DNA from: an uncultured Sutterella sp.
GTDB taxonomy: Bacteria > Pseudomonadota > Gammaproteobacteria > Burkholderiales > Burkholderiaceae_F
Assembly (NCBI GenBank): GCA_900543805.1
Contig: UQTE01000001.1
Span: 186,001 to 250,000, forward strand
DNA length: 64,000 bases
Direction: 5' to 3'
The position numbers were made by a program, and so were the translations under genes. The number at the start of each line of letters is the position of its first letter. The stretch's first letter is position 1. The notes beneath the pieces were generated by a model. That model worked only from the letters and a program-made list of their open reading frames with translations. It had not been told where the DNA came from and searched no databases. Positions 61,523-64,000 of this stretch are shown here, one piece after another.

Positions 61523-62460
61523 TGACGGCGCCCCTCGCTCTCCTCCTTCTCGGGCCCACGGCTTCGGGAAAGTCGGCGTTGTCGCTCGCGCTCGCGCGGC
61601 GTCATCCCGTCGAAATCATCAGCATCGACTCCGCCCTTGTCTATCGGGGCATGGACATCGGAAGCGCCAAGCCGACGCCAGAAGAGCGCTCGGTCTGCCC
61701 GCACCACCTGATCGACGTGCGCGAGATCGACGAACCCTACAGCGCGGCCGACTTTTTGACGGACACGGCAAAGCTCGTCCCCGAAATCCGCGCGCGCGGG
61801 CGCGTACCCCTCATCGTAGGGGGCACGATGCTCTACGCGAAAGCCCTGCGGGAAGGACTGAACGACCTCCCCACGACGCCGCCGGAAGTGCGAAGCGAAG
61901 TGCTCGAAGAAGGAGAGCGCCTCGGCTGGCCCGCCATGTGGGAAAAGCTCCGGGAGATCGATCCCGAAACGGCGGCGCGGTTGCAGCCCGCCGACCGTCA
62001 GCGCATCGGACGCGCGATCGAAGTCTGGCGCATGACGGGTAAGACCCTTTCGAGCTTTCACGCCAAAGAAGCGGAGCCGCTTTTCCCGATGCTCTCGGTG
62101 GGGCTTTTGCCGCCCGACCGCAAGCTTCTCCACCGCCGCATCGAAGAGCGCTTCGACGCGATGCTGGACGCGGGGTTCCTCGCCGAAGTGCGCGACCTCA
62201 TGAAGAGCCCCCGCTTCGATCGGGAGAGTCCCGCCATGCGGGCCGTGGGGTATCGCCAGGCGATCGACTATCTCTCGGGTGAGCGCGGTTTCGACGAATT
62301 CCGTCTGGCGGGCGTCGCCGCGACGCGGCAGCTCGCCAAGCGCCAGATGACCTGGATGCGCTCGATGCCGGACCTCATGCTGCTCGATCCCGACGATCCG
62401 GCGACGCTTCCGACGCTCGACGGCATGGTCGAAACGCTGGAGATGGGACTCGGGAAATGA
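61522..62460 (+). CDS. miaA: tRNA dimethylallyltransferase
   Basis: Adds dimethylallyl to N6 of A37 in tRNAs reading U-starting codons. From the ATG at 61522, overlapping the mutL stop, the 312-residue product shows the P-loop LLGPTASGKSALSLALA, ISIDSALVYRGMDIGSAKP, HHLIDVREIDEPYSAADF, VGGTMLYAKAL and RQLAKRQMTWMRSMP near the C terminus. The mutL-miaA pairing is conserved in proteobacteria. Its stop overlaps the rfbC ATG by 4 bp. Confidence 0.97.
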   Translation: MTAPLALLLLGPTASGKSALSLALARRHPVEIISIDSALVYRGMDIGSAKPTPEERSVCPHHLIDVREIDEPYSAADFLTDTAKLVPEIRARGRVPLIVGGTMLYAKALREGLNDLPTTPPEVRSEVLEEGERLGWPAMWEKLREIDPETAARLQPADRQRIGRAIEVWRMTGKTLSSFHAKEAEPLFPMLSVGLLPPDRKLLHRRIEERFDAMLDAGFLAEVRDLMKSPRFDRESPAMRAVGYRQAIDYLSGERGFDEFRLAGVAATRQLAKRQMTWMRSMPDLMLLDPDDPATLPTLDGMVETLEMGLGK

Positions 62461-63038
62461 TTGTCCAAGAGCTTGACCTCCCGGGCGTTCTTCTTCTGAC
62501 GCCCGCCGTGCACGAAGACGCGCGGGGGTATTTTCTCGAAAGCTTTCGTGCGGAGGAATTCGCCAGGCTCGGCATTCGCCGTCCCTTCGTACAGGAAAAC
62601 GAAGCCTTCACCGTCAAGGCCGGGACGATTCGGGGGCTTCACTGGCAGGCCCCGCCCCACGCGCAGGCAAAGCTCGTACGGGTGCTCTCGGGCGTGATTT
62701 GGGACGTGGTGGCGGACGTGTGCCCGACAAGTCCCAACTATGGAAAATGGGTGGGCGTGACGCTTGACGCGCGCGAGCGCGCGTCGCTCTACATCCCGGC
62801 GGGTTATGCCCACGGCTACGTCACGAGAACGCCCGACACGCTCGTCGCCTACAAGGTCGACCGCTACTACGCCCCGGAGAGCGAACGCTCGGTGCGCTGG
62901 GACGATCCCTCGCTTTCCGTCCGTTGGGACGTGGTGAATCCGATTCTCTCCGCAAAGGATGCGGCCGCACCATTGCTCTCATCCGTCCGGGCGGAAGACT
63001 TCCCCGAGGACTTTTGGCTCGGAACCCAGGAAAAGTAA
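62457..63038 (+). CDS. rfbC: dTDP-4-dehydrorhamnose 3,5-epimerase
   Basis: Third enzyme of dTDP-L-rhamnose synthesis, a cupin epimerase. The 193 residues contain HEDARGYFLESFRAEEFARLG, QENEAF, the catalytic His in IRGLHWQAPPHAQAKLV, YIPAGYAHGYVT and the acid Tyr region AYKVDRYY. Its ATG overlaps the miaA stop (ATGA), so it is translated from the mutL-miaA transcript. The other rhamnose genes (rfbA, rfbB, rfbD) are not here, unusual for a gene normally clustered with them. Confidence 0.95.
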   Translation: MIVQELDLPGVLLLTPAVHEDARGYFLESFRAEEFARLGIRRPFVQENEAFTVKAGTIRGLHWQAPPHAQAKLVRVLSGVIWDVVADVCPTSPNYGKWVGVTLDARERASLYIPAGYAHGYVTRTPDTLVAYKVDRYYAPESERSVRWDDPSLSVRWDVVNPILSAKDAAAPLLSSVRAEDFPEDFWLGTQEK

Positions 63039-63071
63039 AAGGGACCGCCGCCCGGCGGGCGGCAGTCCCTT
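63039..63071. terminator. Terminator-like hairpin between rfbC and purM
   Basis: Stem AAGGGACcGCCGCC / GGGCGGC.GTCCCTT directly after the rfbC stop codon, between convergent genes. GC-rich; the flanking T-tracts are short. Confidence 0.7.
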
Positions 63072-63098
63072 CAGAATCAAAAGAGCGGTCGGCGCGGA

Positions 63099-64000
<902 letters not shown>

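Overview
The window is a continuous stretch of GC-rich chromosome (by eye about 60 % G+C) from a betaproteobacterium, with about 50 densely packed genes. I saw no insertion sequence, prophage, integrase, rRNA operon or CRISPR array. Several gene orders are Burkholderiales-like: yebC-purD-(x)-nadD-rsfS-rlmH-maf, fba-purC-purE-purK-sua5, tsaE-amiC, and mutL-miaA-(x)-purM. The metabolic genes point to an anaerobe or microaerophile that uses C4-dicarboxylates: class I Fe-S fumarase, DcuB antiporter, dihaem fumarate-reductase cytochrome b, a NapC/NrfH-type tetrahaem cytochrome and high-affinity molybdate uptake. A gut Sutterellaceae-like member of the Burkholderiales fits best; this is inference from gene content, not a database match.

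Layout. 1-2.8 kb: 3' part of dnaK and all of dnaJ. 2.8-7.0 kb: RND efflux permease and lipoprotein adaptor on the minus strand, without an outer-membrane partner. 7.1-11.2 kb: Xaa-Pro aminopeptidase, a small lipoprotein and a DEAD-box-type helicase. 11.4-16.6 kb: housekeeping run yebC, purD, unknown exported protein, nadD, rsfS, rlmH, maf. 16.7-20.2 kb: divergent pair of M20 amidohydrolases (AbgA-like and hydantoinase/carbamoylase-like), the second coupled to a degenerate response-regulator-like protein. 20.2-26.9 kb: C4-dicarboxylate island on the minus strand (frdC, gntR, class I fumarase, dcuB, larA-family racemase). 27.2-32.3 kb: upp, lapA, fbp, pepN. 32.4-36.8 kb: tetrahaem cytochrome, then modE divergent from modABC. 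36.8-45 kb: purB, a Spy-like periplasmic protein, an orphan FixJ-like regulator, a DUF72 protein, a nitroreductase, kynB with a thioesterase, murI, an ArsC-like protein and sua5. 45-52 kb: purK, purE, purC, dgkA, fba, a sulfurtransferase, amiC and tsaE. 52.2-58 kb: tRNA-Thr(CGT), a large AsmA/DUF748-like protein, and a Zn/Cd/Pb ATPase with four metal-binding domains behind a MerR-type promoter. 58-64 kb: a DnaQ-like exonuclease, dedA, mutL, miaA, rfbC and the 3' part of purM.

How they fit together. Malate or fumarate would enter through DcuB, be interconverted by fumarase, and fumarate be reduced at the membrane by a quinol-fumarate reductase whose anchor is FrdC. The LarA-family enzyme in this group may supply another hydroxyacid enantiomer. 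FNR-like boxes lie about 155-160 bp upstream of both frdC and the tetrahaem cytochrome gene, suggesting common anaerobic control. ModABC would feed molybdenum-cofactor enzymes encoded elsewhere. Six purine genes (purB, C, D, E, K, M) are spread over separate operons.

Most interesting signals: a promoter plus tandem hairpins ending in a terminator-like stem in front of fumarase; the four-domain metal ATPase with a 210-bp in-frame duplication and a textbook MerR-family operator; the pseudo-response-regulator overlapping an amidohydrolase; the CX3CH first haem motif of the tetrahaem cytochrome; and paired inverted repeats of identical geometry upstream of dcuB.
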